A stretch of 64,000 nt of DNA, taken from positions 4,081,501 through 4,145,500 of the forward strand of contig NZ_CP017476.1 of assembly GCF_001761385.1 (NCBI RefSeq). Reading direction: 5' to 3'. The position numbers were made by a program, and so were the translations under genes. Positions 16,434 through 24,652 of the stretch are shown piece after piece; position 1 is the stretch's first letter; every line of letters starts with the position of its first letter. The notes under the pieces are model-generated. The model had not been told where the DNA came from, did no database searches, and worked only from the letters and a program-made list of their open reading frames with translations. The DNA is from Hydrogenophaga crassostreae. Lineage in GTDB: Bacteria; Pseudomonadota; Gammaproteobacteria; Burkholderiales; Burkholderiaceae_C.

Positions 16434-16447
16434 TTGATCGCTATCAA
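16434..16447. promoter_or_regulatory. FNR/Anr box upstream of rubrerythrin
   Basis: TTGATCGCTATCAA is a perfect match to the TTGAT-N4-ATCAA dyad bound by FNR/Anr/Dnr regulators. The only downstream start within reach is rubrerythrin on the minus strand; the other flank is the 3' end of a gene. Position relative to the -10 suggests activation under low oxygen. Confidence 0.75.
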
Positions 16448-16458
16448 CCGCACTCAAT

Positions 16459-16473
16459 TGATAACCATTCTCA
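16459..16473. promoter_or_regulatory. Candidate Fur box
   Basis: TGATAACCATTCTCA matches the 7-1-7 Fur consensus TGATAAT-N-ATTATCA at 12 of 14 positions. It lies just upstream of the FNR box of the rubrerythrin cluster. Iron control of an iron-dependent peroxidase cluster would be sensible, but the site is predicted by eye only. Confidence 0.4.
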
Positions 16474-16522
16474 GCAATGCTTGCAACGTGGTCTCCACCC
16501 GATCAAAAGCCAGCCTGAAGCT

Positions 16523-17650
16523 TCACCGCAGCGACTCAGGGCGAGGCATCCAGCCCAGCATTCTGGCGTGCAGGCTCTGCACATACAGCCGGTCTGGCGT
16601 CTCCGTGACCGCGGTGGTTTCGGGGTAGGCGCCGGTGGGGTCCTGCAAGTCCACAACCACCTGCCCGTCTTCGGTGAAAGCGAACACATGGCCGTAGGCC
16701 TTCGGGATGGGCCAGAGCGCGCGCGGCAGGCGCAGCGTCATCTCGCGCAACAGCGGTTGAGCCGCCATGCGGTCGACCACAGCGCTGCGCGGCTTGGTGA
16801 GCCCCACCCAGATGCGGCCATTCAAGCCGCGCATGAGGTTGTCGGGATAGCCCGGCAGGTTGTCGATCAACACCTTTGCACCGCCCACAGGGCCTTGTGA
16901 CAAATCGAGGTTGCGCGCCGCGGCGGGGACCGCCCAGATGCGGTAGCGCCCGGTCTCCGCAACAAACAGGGTTTGTTCATCGGCCGATAGCGTCACCCCA
17001 TTGGCAAACGACAGGCCGCGAACCACCTCTTCCGTTTTTCCCGTCACCACATCGTGCACCAGCACCCGGCCCGTGGCAGCCTGTTCCAGGATGTCGAGCA
17101 CGCTGGCCTCGAATGTGCCGCCCCAGTCCTTGGCGCCAAAGCGCCGGGAGGCGTCCGAGACGTAGACGCGTTCGTTGGCACCAGCAGCACGGCTCACCAC
17201 CACCGCGTCCGCATAGAGAATCGGCGCCCCGCCCATTTGATCGGCCAATACGCTGACCTTGCCCTCGGGGTCGATGCGCAACAAGCCGCGCAAGGCATCG
17301 GCCGCGATCATGTTCCCCGCCGCATCAAAATCAAAGCCCAACACCCGGCCCTGCGTATCGGCAAACACCTGCGGCTTGCCACCATCGGGGTTCAGAACCA
17401 GCACCTTGCCGCTGGCCACCGTCGCATACAGCCTGCCGCCTGGCCCCACCTGCACATGCTCCGGGCCCTCTTCGCCGCCCAGGTCCAGGGTTTGCAAATG
17501 GGCCAGGCCCGTGTTCACTGCATGCGCCCCGGTGTAGCCGGCGTCGGGTTTCACCACCCAGGCGCGCGCCTCGATCGGGATCGGCCAGACCAGCAGGTAG
17601 GCGGCGGCGATGCCAACGAGGGGCAACAAAGTGAACAACCAGCGTCTCAT
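16523..17650 (-). CDS. SMP-30/strictosidine synthase-like beta-propeller protein
   Basis: The product has 375 residues. An N-terminal membrane anchor or signal (WLFTLLPLVGIAAAYLLVWP) precedes a six-bladed propeller of the SMP-30/gluconolactonase/strictosidine-synthase type (GPEHVQVGPGGRLYATV; GRVLGFDFDAAGNMIAADALRGLLRID; YVSDASRRFG; LSFANGVTLSADEQTLFVAETGRYRIW; PGYPDNLMRGLNGRIWVGL). These blocks match bacterial strictosidine-synthase-family proteins (adipocyte membrane protein-like). It is probably a periplasmic hydrolase or lactonase of unknown substrate. AGGAG precedes ATG 17650. It is divergent from valS. Confidence 0.85.
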   Translation of the reverse strand: MRRWLFTLLPLVGIAAAYLLVWPIPIEARAWVVKPDAGYTGAHAVNTGLAHLQTLDLGGEEGPEHVQVGPGGRLYATVASGKVLVLNPDGGKPQVFADTQGRVLGFDFDAAGNMIAADALRGLLRIDPEGKVSVLADQMGGAPILYADAVVVSRAAGANERVYVSDASRRFGAKDWGGTFEASVLDILEQAATGRVLVHDVVTGKTEEVVRGLSFANGVTLSADEQTLFVAETGRYRIWAVPAAARNLDLSQGPVGGAKVLIDNLPGYPDNLMRGLNGRIWVGLTKPRSAVVDRMAAQPLLREMTLRLPRALWPIPKAYGHVFAFTEDGQVVVDLQDPTGAYPETTAVTETPDRLYVQSLHARMLGWMPRPESLR

Positions 17651-17790
17651 GAAGGATCTCCTCTTGAATGGGGGCATTGTCCGTTCCATCCACCTGCGCG
17701 CCCTGTCACACGAGCGCACCCGTAAAATCATGGGTTCGCCCCTCCGGCCCCGCGCGCCAGCTCGCGCAGATACCCACCACCGAATCCAGC

Positions 17791-20688
17791 ATGTCAAACC
17801 AACCAGCACAACCCGGCCTCGACAGCCTGTCCAAGTCCTTTGAACCTGCGGCGCTTGAAGCCCAATGGGGACCTGAGTGGGAAAAGCGCGGTTACGGCGT
17901 GGCGGGTTTCCGTGGCACGGGCGCACCCCAGTCCGATGCACCCTCCTTCGCCATCCAGCTGCCCCCCCCCAATGTGACCGGCACGCTGCACATGGGCCAT
18001 GCGTTCAACCAGACCATCATGGACTCGTTGACGCGCTACCACCGCATGAGCGGCTTCAACACCGCCTGGATCCCCGGCACAGACCACGCGGGTATCGCCA
18101 CCCAGATCGTCGTTGAGCGCCAGCTGCAAGGCCAGGGCATCAGCCGCCACGACATGGGCCCCACGCCTGCCGAAGCGCGCAAGAACTTCGTCTCCAAAGT
18201 CTGGGAGTGGAAAGAGCAAAGCGGCAACACCATCACCAACCAGATGCGCCGCATGGGCGACACGGTGGACTGGAGCCGCGAATACTTCACCATGGACCCC
18301 AAGCTCTCCACCGTGGTGACCGACACCTTTGTGAAGCTGTTTGAACAGGGCCTGATCTACCGCGGCAAGCGACTGGTGAACTGGGACCCGGTGCTGCAGT
18401 CGGCCGTGTCTGACCTGGAAGTGGAGAGCGAAGAAAAAGACGGCTCGATGTGGCACATTGCCTACCCGCTGGCCGATGGCTCGGGCTCGATCACCGTGGC
18501 CACCACCCGCCCTGAAACCATGCTCGGCGACGTGGCCGTGATGGTGCACCCCGAAGACGAGCGCTACACCGCGCTCATCGGCAAGATGGTCAAGCTGCCC
18601 TTGTGCGACCGCGAAATCCCGGTGATCGCCGACGAATACGTCGACAAGGAATTTGGCACCGGCGTGGTCAAGGTCACGCCCGCCCACGACACCAACGACT
18701 ACGCCGTGGGCCAGCGCCACAAGCTGCCCATGATCTGCGTGCTCACGCTCAAGGCCACCATCAACGACAACGCGCCTGCGAAATACCAGGGCATGGACCG
18801 CTTCGTGGCCCGCAAAGCCGTGGTCGCCGACCTGGAAGCCGCTGGCGCGTTGGTGGAAACCAAGAAGCACAAGCTCATGGTGCCGATCTGCACCCGCACC
18901 GGCCAGGTCGTCGAGCCCATGCTCACCGACCAGTGGTTTGTCGCCATGACCAAGGTCTCGGAGCAAGACCCGACCGGCAAGAGCATCGCGCAAAAAGCCA
19001 TCGACGCTGTTTCCAGCGGCGAAGTGAGCTTCGTGCCCGAGAACTGGGTCAACACCTACAACCAGTGGATGAACAACATCCAGGACTGGTGCATTTCCCG
19101 CCAGCTCTGGTGGGGCCACCAGATTCCGGCCTGGTACGACGAAGACGGCAAGGTCTATGTGGCGCGCAATGAAGAAGAAGCCCAGGCCAAGGCCGGTGCG
19201 GGCAAAACGCTCAGGCGCGACGAAGATGTGCTCGACACCTGGTATTCCTCTGCCTTGGTGCCCTTCAGCACCATGGGCTGGCCAGAGCAAGGTGACGCAC
19301 CCACCGACGACTACAACCTCTACCTGCCCAGCTCGGTGCTGGTGACCGGCTACGACATCATCTTCTTCTGGGTCGCCCGGATGATCATGATGACCAAGCA
19401 CTTCACCGGCCGTGTGCCGTTCAGGCATGTCTACATCCACGGTCTGGTGCGCGACGCGCAAGGCCAGAAAATGAGCAAGTCGGAGGGCAACGTGCTCGAC
19501 CCGGTCGACCTGATCGACGGCATTTCGCTCGAGCCGCTGCTCGACAAACGCACCACCGGCCTGCGCAAACCCGAGACCGCACCCAAGGTGCGCAAGCAAA
19601 CCGAAAAAGAATTCCCGGAAGGCATTCCCGCCTACGGTGCCGACGCGCTGCGCTTCACCTTTGCGGCCCTGGCCTCGCTGGGCCGCAGCATCAACTTCGA
19701 CAGCAAGCGCTGCGAGGGCTACCGCAACTTCTGCAACAAGCTCTGGAACGCCACGCGCTTCACCCTGATGAACTGCGAAGGCCAGGATTGCGGCCTGATG
19801 GAGCACACCAAGGCCGACTGCGTCGTCGGCGGCAAGGCCCATGGCTACATGAGCTTCTCGCAAGCCGACCGCTGGATCAGCTCCCGCCTGCAGCGCGTGG
19901 AGGCCGACGTGGCCAAAGGCTTCACCGAGTACCGCCTGGACAACGTGGCCAACACGGTCTACGACTTCATCTGGAACGAGTTCTGCGACTGGTACCTGGA
20001 AATCGCCAAGGTGCAGATCAACACCGGCAACGAAGCGCAGCAACGCGCCACCCGTCGCACCCTGATCCGCACGCTGGAAACCATCCTGCGTCTGGCCCAC
20101 CCCATCATCCCGTTCATCACCGAAGAACTGTGGCAAAAAGTGGCGCCGGTGGCCGGCCGCGAAGGCCCGTCCATCGCCATTGCCGCCTACCCGGTGAGCC
20201 AGCCCGAGCGCATCGACGAAGCCGCCGAAGCCCACGTGGCCAAGCTCAAGGGTCTGGTTGACGCCTGCCGCACTTTGCGCGGTGAAATGAACGTGTCGCC
20301 ATCCACGCGTTTGCCGCTTTACGTGTTGGGCGACAACGCGTTCATGACCGACGCCGCACCCGTGCTGCAAGCCTTGGCCAAGCTGAACGAAGTGAAGGTG
20401 TTTGAAGACGAGGCCAGCTGGGCCGCCGCAGCCCAGGCAGCGCCCGTGGCCATGGTGGGCGAAGCCCGCATGTGCCTGTTCATGGAGATCGATGTCGAGG
20501 CAGAGAAGGTCCGCCTGACCAAAGAAATCACGCGGCTGGAGGGCGAAGTCACCAAAGCCAACGCCAAGCTGGGCAACGAGGCCTTCGTGGCCAAAGCACC
20601 GCCCGCGGTGATCGATGAAGCGAAAAAGCGGGTTGCCGACTTTGGCGCCACGCTGGAGAAGATGCGCGAGCAGCTCGCCCGCCTCTGA
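17791..20688 (+). CDS. valS: Valyl-tRNA synthetase
   Basis: The 965-residue class I synthetase has the HIGH-type motif (HMGH at residues 67-70 in PPPNVTGTLHMGHAFNQ) and the KMSKS motif in GQKMSKSEGNVLDP. It also has the editing domain (TTRPETMLGDVAVMVHPEDERY) and a C-terminal coiled-coil arm (EAEKVRLTKEITRLEGEVTKANAKL). ATG 17791 fits the family; the frame is open 123 bases upstream without a conserved extension. Standalone, with a UUCG hairpin after the stop. Confidence 0.98.
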   Translation: MSNQPAQPGLDSLSKSFEPAALEAQWGPEWEKRGYGVAGFRGTGAPQSDAPSFAIQLPPPNVTGTLHMGHAFNQTIMDSLTRYHRMSGFNTAWIPGTDHAGIATQIVVERQLQGQGISRHDMGPTPAEARKNFVSKVWEWKEQSGNTITNQMRRMGDTVDWSREYFTMDPKLSTVVTDTFVKLFEQGLIYRGKRLVNWDPVLQSAVSDLEVESEEKDGSMWHIAYPLADGSGSITVATTRPETMLGDVAVMVHPEDERYTALIGKMVKLPLCDREIPVIADEYVDKEFGTGVVKVTPAHDTNDYAVGQRHKLPMICVLTLKATINDNAPAKYQGMDRFVARKAVVADLEAAGALVETKKHKLMVPICTRTGQVVEPMLTDQWFVAMTKVSEQDPTGKSIAQKAIDAVSSGEVSFVPENWVNTYNQWMNNIQDWCISRQLWWGHQIPAWYDEDGKVYVARNEEEAQAKAGAGKTLRRDEDVLDTWYSSALVPFSTMGWPEQGDAPTDDYNLYLPSSVLVTGYDIIFFWVARMIMMTKHFTGRVPFRHVYIHGLVRDAQGQKMSKSEGNVLDPVDLIDGISLEPLLDKRTTGLRKPETAPKVRKQTEKEFPEGIPAYGADALRFTFAALASLGRSINFDSKRCEGYRNFCNKLWNATRFTLMNCEGQDCGLMEHTKADCVVGGKAHGYMSFSQADRWISSRLQRVEADVAKGFTEYRLDNVANTVYDFIWNEFCDWYLEIAKVQINTGNEAQQRATRRTLIRTLETILRLAHPIIPFITEELWQKVAPVAGREGPSIAIAAYPVSQPERIDEAAEAHVAKLKGLVDACRTLRGEMNVSPSTRLPLYVLGDNAFMTDAAPVLQALAKLNEVKVFEDEASWAAAAQAAPVAMVGEARMCLFMEIDVEAEKVRLTKEITRLEGEVTKANAKLGNEAFVAKAPPAVIDEAKKRVADFGATLEKMREQLARL

Positions 20689-20693
20689 TCCGA

Positions 20694-20709
20694 TGAGCCT
20701 TCGGGCTCA
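20694..20709. terminator. TTCG-loop hairpin between convergent genes
   Basis: TGAGCC-TTCG-GGCTCA forms a stable 6-bp hairpin with a UUCG tetraloop between the convergent valS and dehydrogenase genes. It overlaps the last codon of the latter. No T run follows, so it may protect the 3' end rather than terminate on its own. Confidence 0.45.
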
Positions 20710-21735
20710 GCCCACGGTGCCCCATTGCGAAGGGTCGGAATGGCCTGAGTCCTGCTCAAAGGGCGGGTGCAGGCTGTCCAGCGGAGAAAAATCGCTCTCT
20801 CGCGGTTGCACCAGAGCGGCGCTGGGCGAGAGCGTTTCATGAATGCGGTGGGCCACATACCAACTGGCCCGCAATTTCGCCTCGCGCGTGTGGGCGCCCA
20901 ATCGGGGGGTGAGGTGCAGGTTGGGAATGCCGTGCAACGGTGTGCCCACGGCAGCAAAGCCCTCGCTGGCCCCATCCAGCAAACAAGCGTCGATGCGGCC
21001 ATCGCTCAGCGCGAGCGCCAGCGCCTCAGGGTCAAACAGCGAACTGCGGCTCACGCTGACCCACAACTGGCCAGGTTTGCAATGGTTGAGCAGTCGCTCA
21101 TTCAGCCAGCCACGAAATCGGGTGGCGTAAATGACCTGAAGCGAGACCGCGTCTGAACGCTCCAGCAACGCGTTCAATGGCACCGGCTCAACCCCCAGCT
21201 TGGCCCAGATCGGTGCAGCATGGTGCACAGCAGGGTCGTAGCCAACCAGCCGCACGCCCAAGCCCTTGAGCATGGGCGCCAATGTATGGGCCACAGGCGC
21301 CAGACCCAGCATGCCAACGGTGCTGCCGGCCAGCTCGCGACCCATGCGCACCTGGGACAACTTGCGTCCGAGCAAGGCGCTGACCATGCCGCGCCGGTAA
21401 AGCATCAGCAGCCCATACAGCAGGTATTCGGCGTTGGAGCGCATGGTCGCACTGCGGGCCTGAACCACGCGCACGCGGCGACGGGCGCAGGCATCAAGAT
21501 CGGTGTTGTCGCTCGAAAACTGCATGCGCGCAATCAGCTGCAGCTTGGGCGCAAAGTCCAGAAATTCTCGGGAAACCACCATATGAGGTGGCAACACCAG
21601 AGCGCGCGTCTCCGCAATGGCTTTGCGCAGGGTAGACGGATCGTCTGCCCATTCCGGGTGATAGGCCACCTCGTGGCGTTCTTGCAACCAGCTCAGCGCT
21701 TCGGGAACCAACGGATCAACGAGCAAAACTTCCAT
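20707..21735 (-). CDS. D-isomer-specific 2-hydroxyacid dehydrogenase family protein, divergent
   Basis: The 342-residue protein has the family fold: an N-terminal flavodoxin-like half, an NAD-binding segment STVGMLGLAPVAHTLAPMLKGLGVRLVGYDP, and the conserved tail LWVSVSRSSLFDPEALALAL...LLDGASEGF...PNLHLTPRLGAHTREAKLR. The Arg of the active site is present (VSVSR). However, the usual TPH catalytic His is Arg (TPRLG), with another His four residues later, and the third glycine of GxGxxG is missing. It may be catalytically altered. It lies upstream of nothing obvious; TusA is 51 bases before it on the same strand. Confidence 0.75.
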   Translation of the reverse strand: MEVLLVDPLVPEALSWLQERHEVAYHPEWADDPSTLRKAIAETRALVLPPHMVVSREFLDFAPKLQLIARMQFSSDNTDLDACARRRVRVVQARSATMRSNAEYLLYGLLMLYRRGMVSALLGRKLSQVRMGRELAGSTVGMLGLAPVAHTLAPMLKGLGVRLVGYDPAVHHAAPIWAKLGVEPVPLNALLERSDAVSLQVIYATRFRGWLNERLLNHCKPGQLWVSVSRSSLFDPEALALALSDGRIDACLLDGASEGFAAVGTPLHGIPNLHLTPRLGAHTREAKLRASWYVAHRIHETLSPSAALVQPRESDFSPLDSLHPPFEQDSGHSDPSQWGTVG

Positions 21736-21786
21736 GTCACCCCGCGGTCAGCAACGGCAGCGCTCGACGCAATGGGTCGGCGCGAT

Positions 21787-22014
21787 TCAACGGCGCTTGA
21801 GGAGGCTGAAGTGGTCTGCGCCAACCGTCTGCTGCTCGACCAGTTCGTTGCCCGTTTGTTTGGCAAACGCCTGGAAATCGCGCACGGAACCCGCGTCGGT
21901 GGATACAACGCGCAGAATCTGACCGCTGGTCATGTCTGCCAGCGCCTTCTTGGCTTTCAGAATGGGCAAGGGACAATTCAGTCCGCGGGCATCAAGTTCT
22001 TTGTTGACATTCAT
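21787..22014 (-). CDS. TusA/SirA family sulfurtransferase
   Basis: The 75-residue protein carries the CPxP motif (C14 in ARGLNCPLPILKAKKAL) and the SGQILRVVSTDAGSVRDFQAFAKQTGNELVEQ block of the TusA family. TusA proteins relay persulfide sulfur in thiouridine, molybdenum cofactor or sulfur-oxidation pathways. Length is normal. An AGGA-like ribosome site precedes the start. No Tus partner genes are adjacent. Confidence 0.93.
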   Translation of the reverse strand: MNVNKELDARGLNCPLPILKAKKALADMTSGQILRVVSTDAGSVRDFQAFAKQTGNELVEQQTVGADHFSLLKRR

Positions 22015-22089
22015 GGGTAAGTTCCTGTGGAGGAGCCATTCTACGGCACTGCCCTACACCTGACTGACCGGCAGCTGGCGTGCAGCAAC

Positions 22090-22650
22090 CTACTTGACTT
22101 CGCTGCTCGCGTCCGAGAACGTCTGCGGTGGCGGCAGCTCCATAAAGCTGGGTTCGATTCCCCTGCTGCGCAGCCAGTCGGCCAACGCCAGGCCTGTTCC
22201 GGCCTGCCAGCACTTCACCTGCTCAGGTCGCAAAAGTTTGTATTCAACCAGTTCCGGCGACAACCGAATCTCGCCTTCAGCCACCGCGTGGTAGGTGATG
22301 ATCACCTGGTTCATGCGCTGAAAATCGTGCACCCCGACCAGCTTCAGTTCACGCGTGTGCAGCGCCGTCTCCTCCTGAATCTCACGCCGAATGCCTTCTT
22401 CGGGCGTTTCGCCGGCCTCCATGAATCCGGTGATGAGGCCAAACATGCGGTTTTGCCAAGCCGCATTGCGCGCCAGGAGCAGGTGTTCGCCTACCTGAAC
22501 GATTGCCGCAAGAACCGGTGTGGGGTTGTTCCAATGCGTGAAGTCGCAAGCGGTACAACGCAGCCTTTGGGTGAAGCCACCGTCTTCCTGCTCGCCGCGC
22601 AAAGCCAGCGGCGCGGCACACTGCGGGCAAAAACGGAAATCACTGCTCAT
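22090..22650 (-). CDS. Nudix hydrolase with N-terminal zinc ribbon
   Basis: The 186-residue protein has a four-Cys zinc ribbon (FCPQC and CTAC) and a Nudix box, GFMEAGETPEEGIRREIQEETAL (GX5EX7REUXEE). The final Gly of the consensus is Ala. The architecture resembles the C-terminal half of NudC-like pyrophosphatases, which act on NADH and similar nucleotides. The substrate is not predictable here. The gene lies between cysM and tusA on the minus strand. Confidence 0.9.
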   Translation of the reverse strand: MSSDFRFCPQCAAPLALRGEQEDGGFTQRLRCTACDFTHWNNPTPVLAAIVQVGEHLLLARNAAWQNRMFGLITGFMEAGETPEEGIRREIQEETALHTRELKLVGVHDFQRMNQVIITYHAVAEGEIRLSPELVEYKLLRPEQVKCWQAGTGLALADWLRSRGIEPSFMELPPPQTFSDASSEVK

Positions 22651-22748
22651 AAATCACCTGTCGTTGGGCGGGGCGGGTTGCGCCCCTCCGGATCGGCTCA
22701 GCGCCGCCATGAATGGCGGCGCTGGCTGTCATTCTGGAGTGGGCATTG

Positions 22749-23651
22749 TCACGCCGGGAACACGCCGGTGGACAAATACCTGTCGCCCCGGTCACACACC
22801 ACAAACACCACGGTGGCGTTTTCAACCTGTTGCGCCACCTGCATCGCCACCCAACATGCGCCAGCAGCCGAGATCCCGCCAAAGATGCCCTCTTCCCGTG
22901 CCATGCGCCGGCAGGTGTCTTCGGCATCGGCCTGGCTCACATAGACCATTTCATCGATGTGGGTGGGGTCGTAAATTTTTGGCAGATACTCGGCCGGCCA
23001 TTTGCGAATGCCCGGAATGCGCGAGCCTTCACTGGGCTGCGCACCAATGATGCGAACGTTGGGGTTGCGGGACTTGAGGTAGCGGGATACACCGGTGATG
23101 GTGCCCGTCGTTCCCATGGCGCTGACGAAATGGGTGATTTTCCCGCCCGTTTGCTCCCAGATTTCCGGGCCGGTGGTTTCAAAATGGATGCGCGGGTTGT
23201 CGGCGTTTGCGAACTGGTCCAGTACGCGGCCTTTGCCTTCGCGTTGCATCTTCTCGGCCAGATCCCTGGCGTACTCCATGCCACCACTCTTTGGCGTGAG
23301 AATCAATTCCGCACCAAACGCCTTCATGGTCTGGGCGCGCTCGATGGACAGATCCTCCGGCATGATCAGGACCATGCGGTAGCCTTTGATGGCCGCAGCC
23401 ATCGCCAGGGCGATGCCCGTGTTGCCAGAAGTGGCTTCAATCAAAGTGTCGCCGGGTCTGATTTCACCGCGCTCCTCAGCCCGTCGAATCATCGAAACCG
23501 CCGGCCGGTCCTTTACCGAGCCTGCCGGGTTGTTTCCCTCCAGCTTGCCCAGAATCACATTTCCGCGAGCCAGGTTGTCGGCTGCGCCCATGCGTTGCAG
23601 GGCGACGATGGGCGTGTTGCCGATCGCTTGTTCAATGGTCGGATAAATCAT
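22749..23651 (-). CDS. cysM: Cysteine synthase B (O-acetylserine/thiosulfate sulfhydrylase)
   Basis: The 300-residue PLP enzyme has K47 in NPAGSVKDRPA, the phosphate-binding TSGNTGIALAMAAAIKGY, and the CysM-type lid region and tail (GSRIPGIRKWPAEYLPKIYD; EEGIFGGISAAGACWVAMQ). CysM makes cysteine, and S-sulfocysteine from thiosulfate. ATG 23651 is chosen because the frame upstream runs antisense through tRNA-Leu. The promoter region is shared with the divergent tRNA. Confidence 0.95.
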   Translation of the reverse strand: MIYPTIEQAIGNTPIVALQRMGAADNLARGNVILGKLEGNNPAGSVKDRPAVSMIRRAEERGEIRPGDTLIEATSGNTGIALAMAAAIKGYRMVLIMPEDLSIERAQTMKAFGAELILTPKSGGMEYARDLAEKMQREGKGRVLDQFANADNPRIHFETTGPEIWEQTGGKITHFVSAMGTTGTITGVSRYLKSRNPNVRIIGAQPSEGSRIPGIRKWPAEYLPKIYDPTHIDEMVYVSQADAEDTCRRMAREEGIFGGISAAGACWVAMQVAQQVENATVVFVVCDRGDRYLSTGVFPA

Positions 23652-23688
23652 GCTCCGAATGTGCCATAATTTCGATCTCCCCGAATTA

Positions 23689-23773
23689 GCCCGGGTGGTG
23701 AAATTGGTAGACGCAGGGGACTCAAAATCCCCCTCCGAAAGGAGTGCCGGTTCGATTCCGGCCCCGGGCACCA
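23689..23773 (+). tRNA. tRNA-Leu (anticodon CAA)
   Basis: The 85-nt cloverleaf has acceptor GCCCGGG/CCCGGGC, anticodon stem GGGGA/TCCCC with loop CTCAAAA (anticodon CAA), a class II variable arm (CCTCCGAAAGGAG region), T loop TTCGATT, and an encoded CCA at 23771-23773. CATAAT at 23665-23670 is a plausible -10. Confidence 0.97.
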
Positions 23774-23780
23774 CAACAAA

Positions 23781-23810
23781 GCCGCACAGCTCCCGCTGTG
23801 CGGCTTTTTT
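23781..23810 (+). terminator. Rho-independent terminator after tRNA-Leu
   Basis: A 10-bp perfect stem, GCCGCACAGC and GCTGTGCGGC, with a TCCC loop is followed by six T. It ends the tRNA transcript, and the mirrored A-rich side may also serve the opposite strand. Confidence 0.92.
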
Positions 23811-23824
23811 GTTGTCCGCTGCCG

Positions 23825-24523
23825 TCAACCCTTCAACCGCTGCGCCCGTTCGAGCTCATCTTCGAGCACCCGCCTGTAAATGCCGGGCAACTCGGAACTC
23901 ATCTTGTTGCTTTCAATACCGTAGCCCAGGCTGGTCCAGGTGCCGGAGAGGCGCCTCAGCACGGTCTGGGTTTTGCCCTGACGCAAGAGCGCGGAGAAAT
24001 CAGCGCGCCAGACCCGGGTATCGGTCAGCCACTCGTAGATCACCAGGTCCTGGTAGATCGGCTCGAAGCTCATTTCACTGTCTTCGGTCTCTCCCGGCAC
24101 ACGATCGGGGTGGTAGCGCAACGCGAGTGCTGTCCAGGTTGAGTTGAGCAGCTGGTAGCGGCCTGCGGCGGTGGAACAGTTGCCTCGGTTGGGGCCACGA
24201 CCAATGGGCTGACACTGGTTGGGATGGGTGTCAAGCGACCAGACAAAGCTGCTGCCGTGAAGCACGTTGTAGGGTCGCAACACGTTGGACTCGCTGGCAG
24301 AAATGGTGCGCATCAGGGCGCGCACATAGGGGTCCCCCCCTTGCATCACCAGCGGCTGCGTGCCGGGCACCAGAATCAACGGCCGCCACCACCACAGCAA
24401 GATCAGCATCACGGTCACCATGACCAGACTGAACACCACCCGGCTCGACAGAATCCGCTCCCGAAGCCACACCCAGCGCGAGCGCGCAGGCGGGGAAGGC
24501 TCGGGTTCGGAGGGGGAATTCAT
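23825..24523 (-). CDS. Membrane-anchored GH104 (lambda lysozyme-like) protein
   Basis: The 232-residue protein has one N-terminal transmembrane helix (VVFSLVMVTVMLILLWWW, about residues 29-46). The catalytic domain is like the phage lambda endolysin/GH104 lytic transglycosylases: LMRTISASESNVLRPYNVLHGSSFVWSL with the presumed catalytic Glu, then STAAGRYQLLNSTW. It probably cleaves peptidoglycan from the inner-membrane face. No holin or phage gene is near, so it looks domesticated or housekeeping. Confidence 0.82.
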   Translation of the reverse strand: MNSPSEPEPSPPARSRWVWLRERILSSRVVFSLVMVTVMLILLWWWRPLILVPGTQPLVMQGGDPYVRALMRTISASESNVLRPYNVLHGSSFVWSLDTHPNQCQPIGRGPNRGNCSTAAGRYQLLNSTWTALALRYHPDRVPGETEDSEMSFEPIYQDLVIYEWLTDTRVWRADFSALLRQGKTQTVLRRLSGTWTSLGYGIESNKMSSELPGIYRRVLEDELERAQRLKG

Positions 24524-24652
24524 GGCAGGGGCAAGGCGTGAACAGCACCGCAGGTCTGCGGCAGGTTGATGGGTTGCCTTCCCACAAGGGCAAGGGCAGC
24601 CTGAGAGAATAGCGGTTCTTCAGCCTTTCGAACACACACGGACCGCTTTTCA

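Noticed and set aside
17794..20370. 858-codon open frame antisense to valS
   Set aside because: It is a GC-rich shadow of valS; the translation is low-complexity (His/Gly/Val rich) and resembles no protein, while the + strand encodes all valyl-tRNA synthetase motifs.
23652..23828. N-terminal extension of cysM
   Set aside because: It would read antisense through tRNA-Leu and its terminator; the conserved CysM start is at 23651.
23825..24523. Lambda-lysozyme-like gene as a prophage remnant
   Set aside because: No other phage genes or attachment repeats around the tRNA-Leu, and it has a membrane anchor unlike a phage endolysin.
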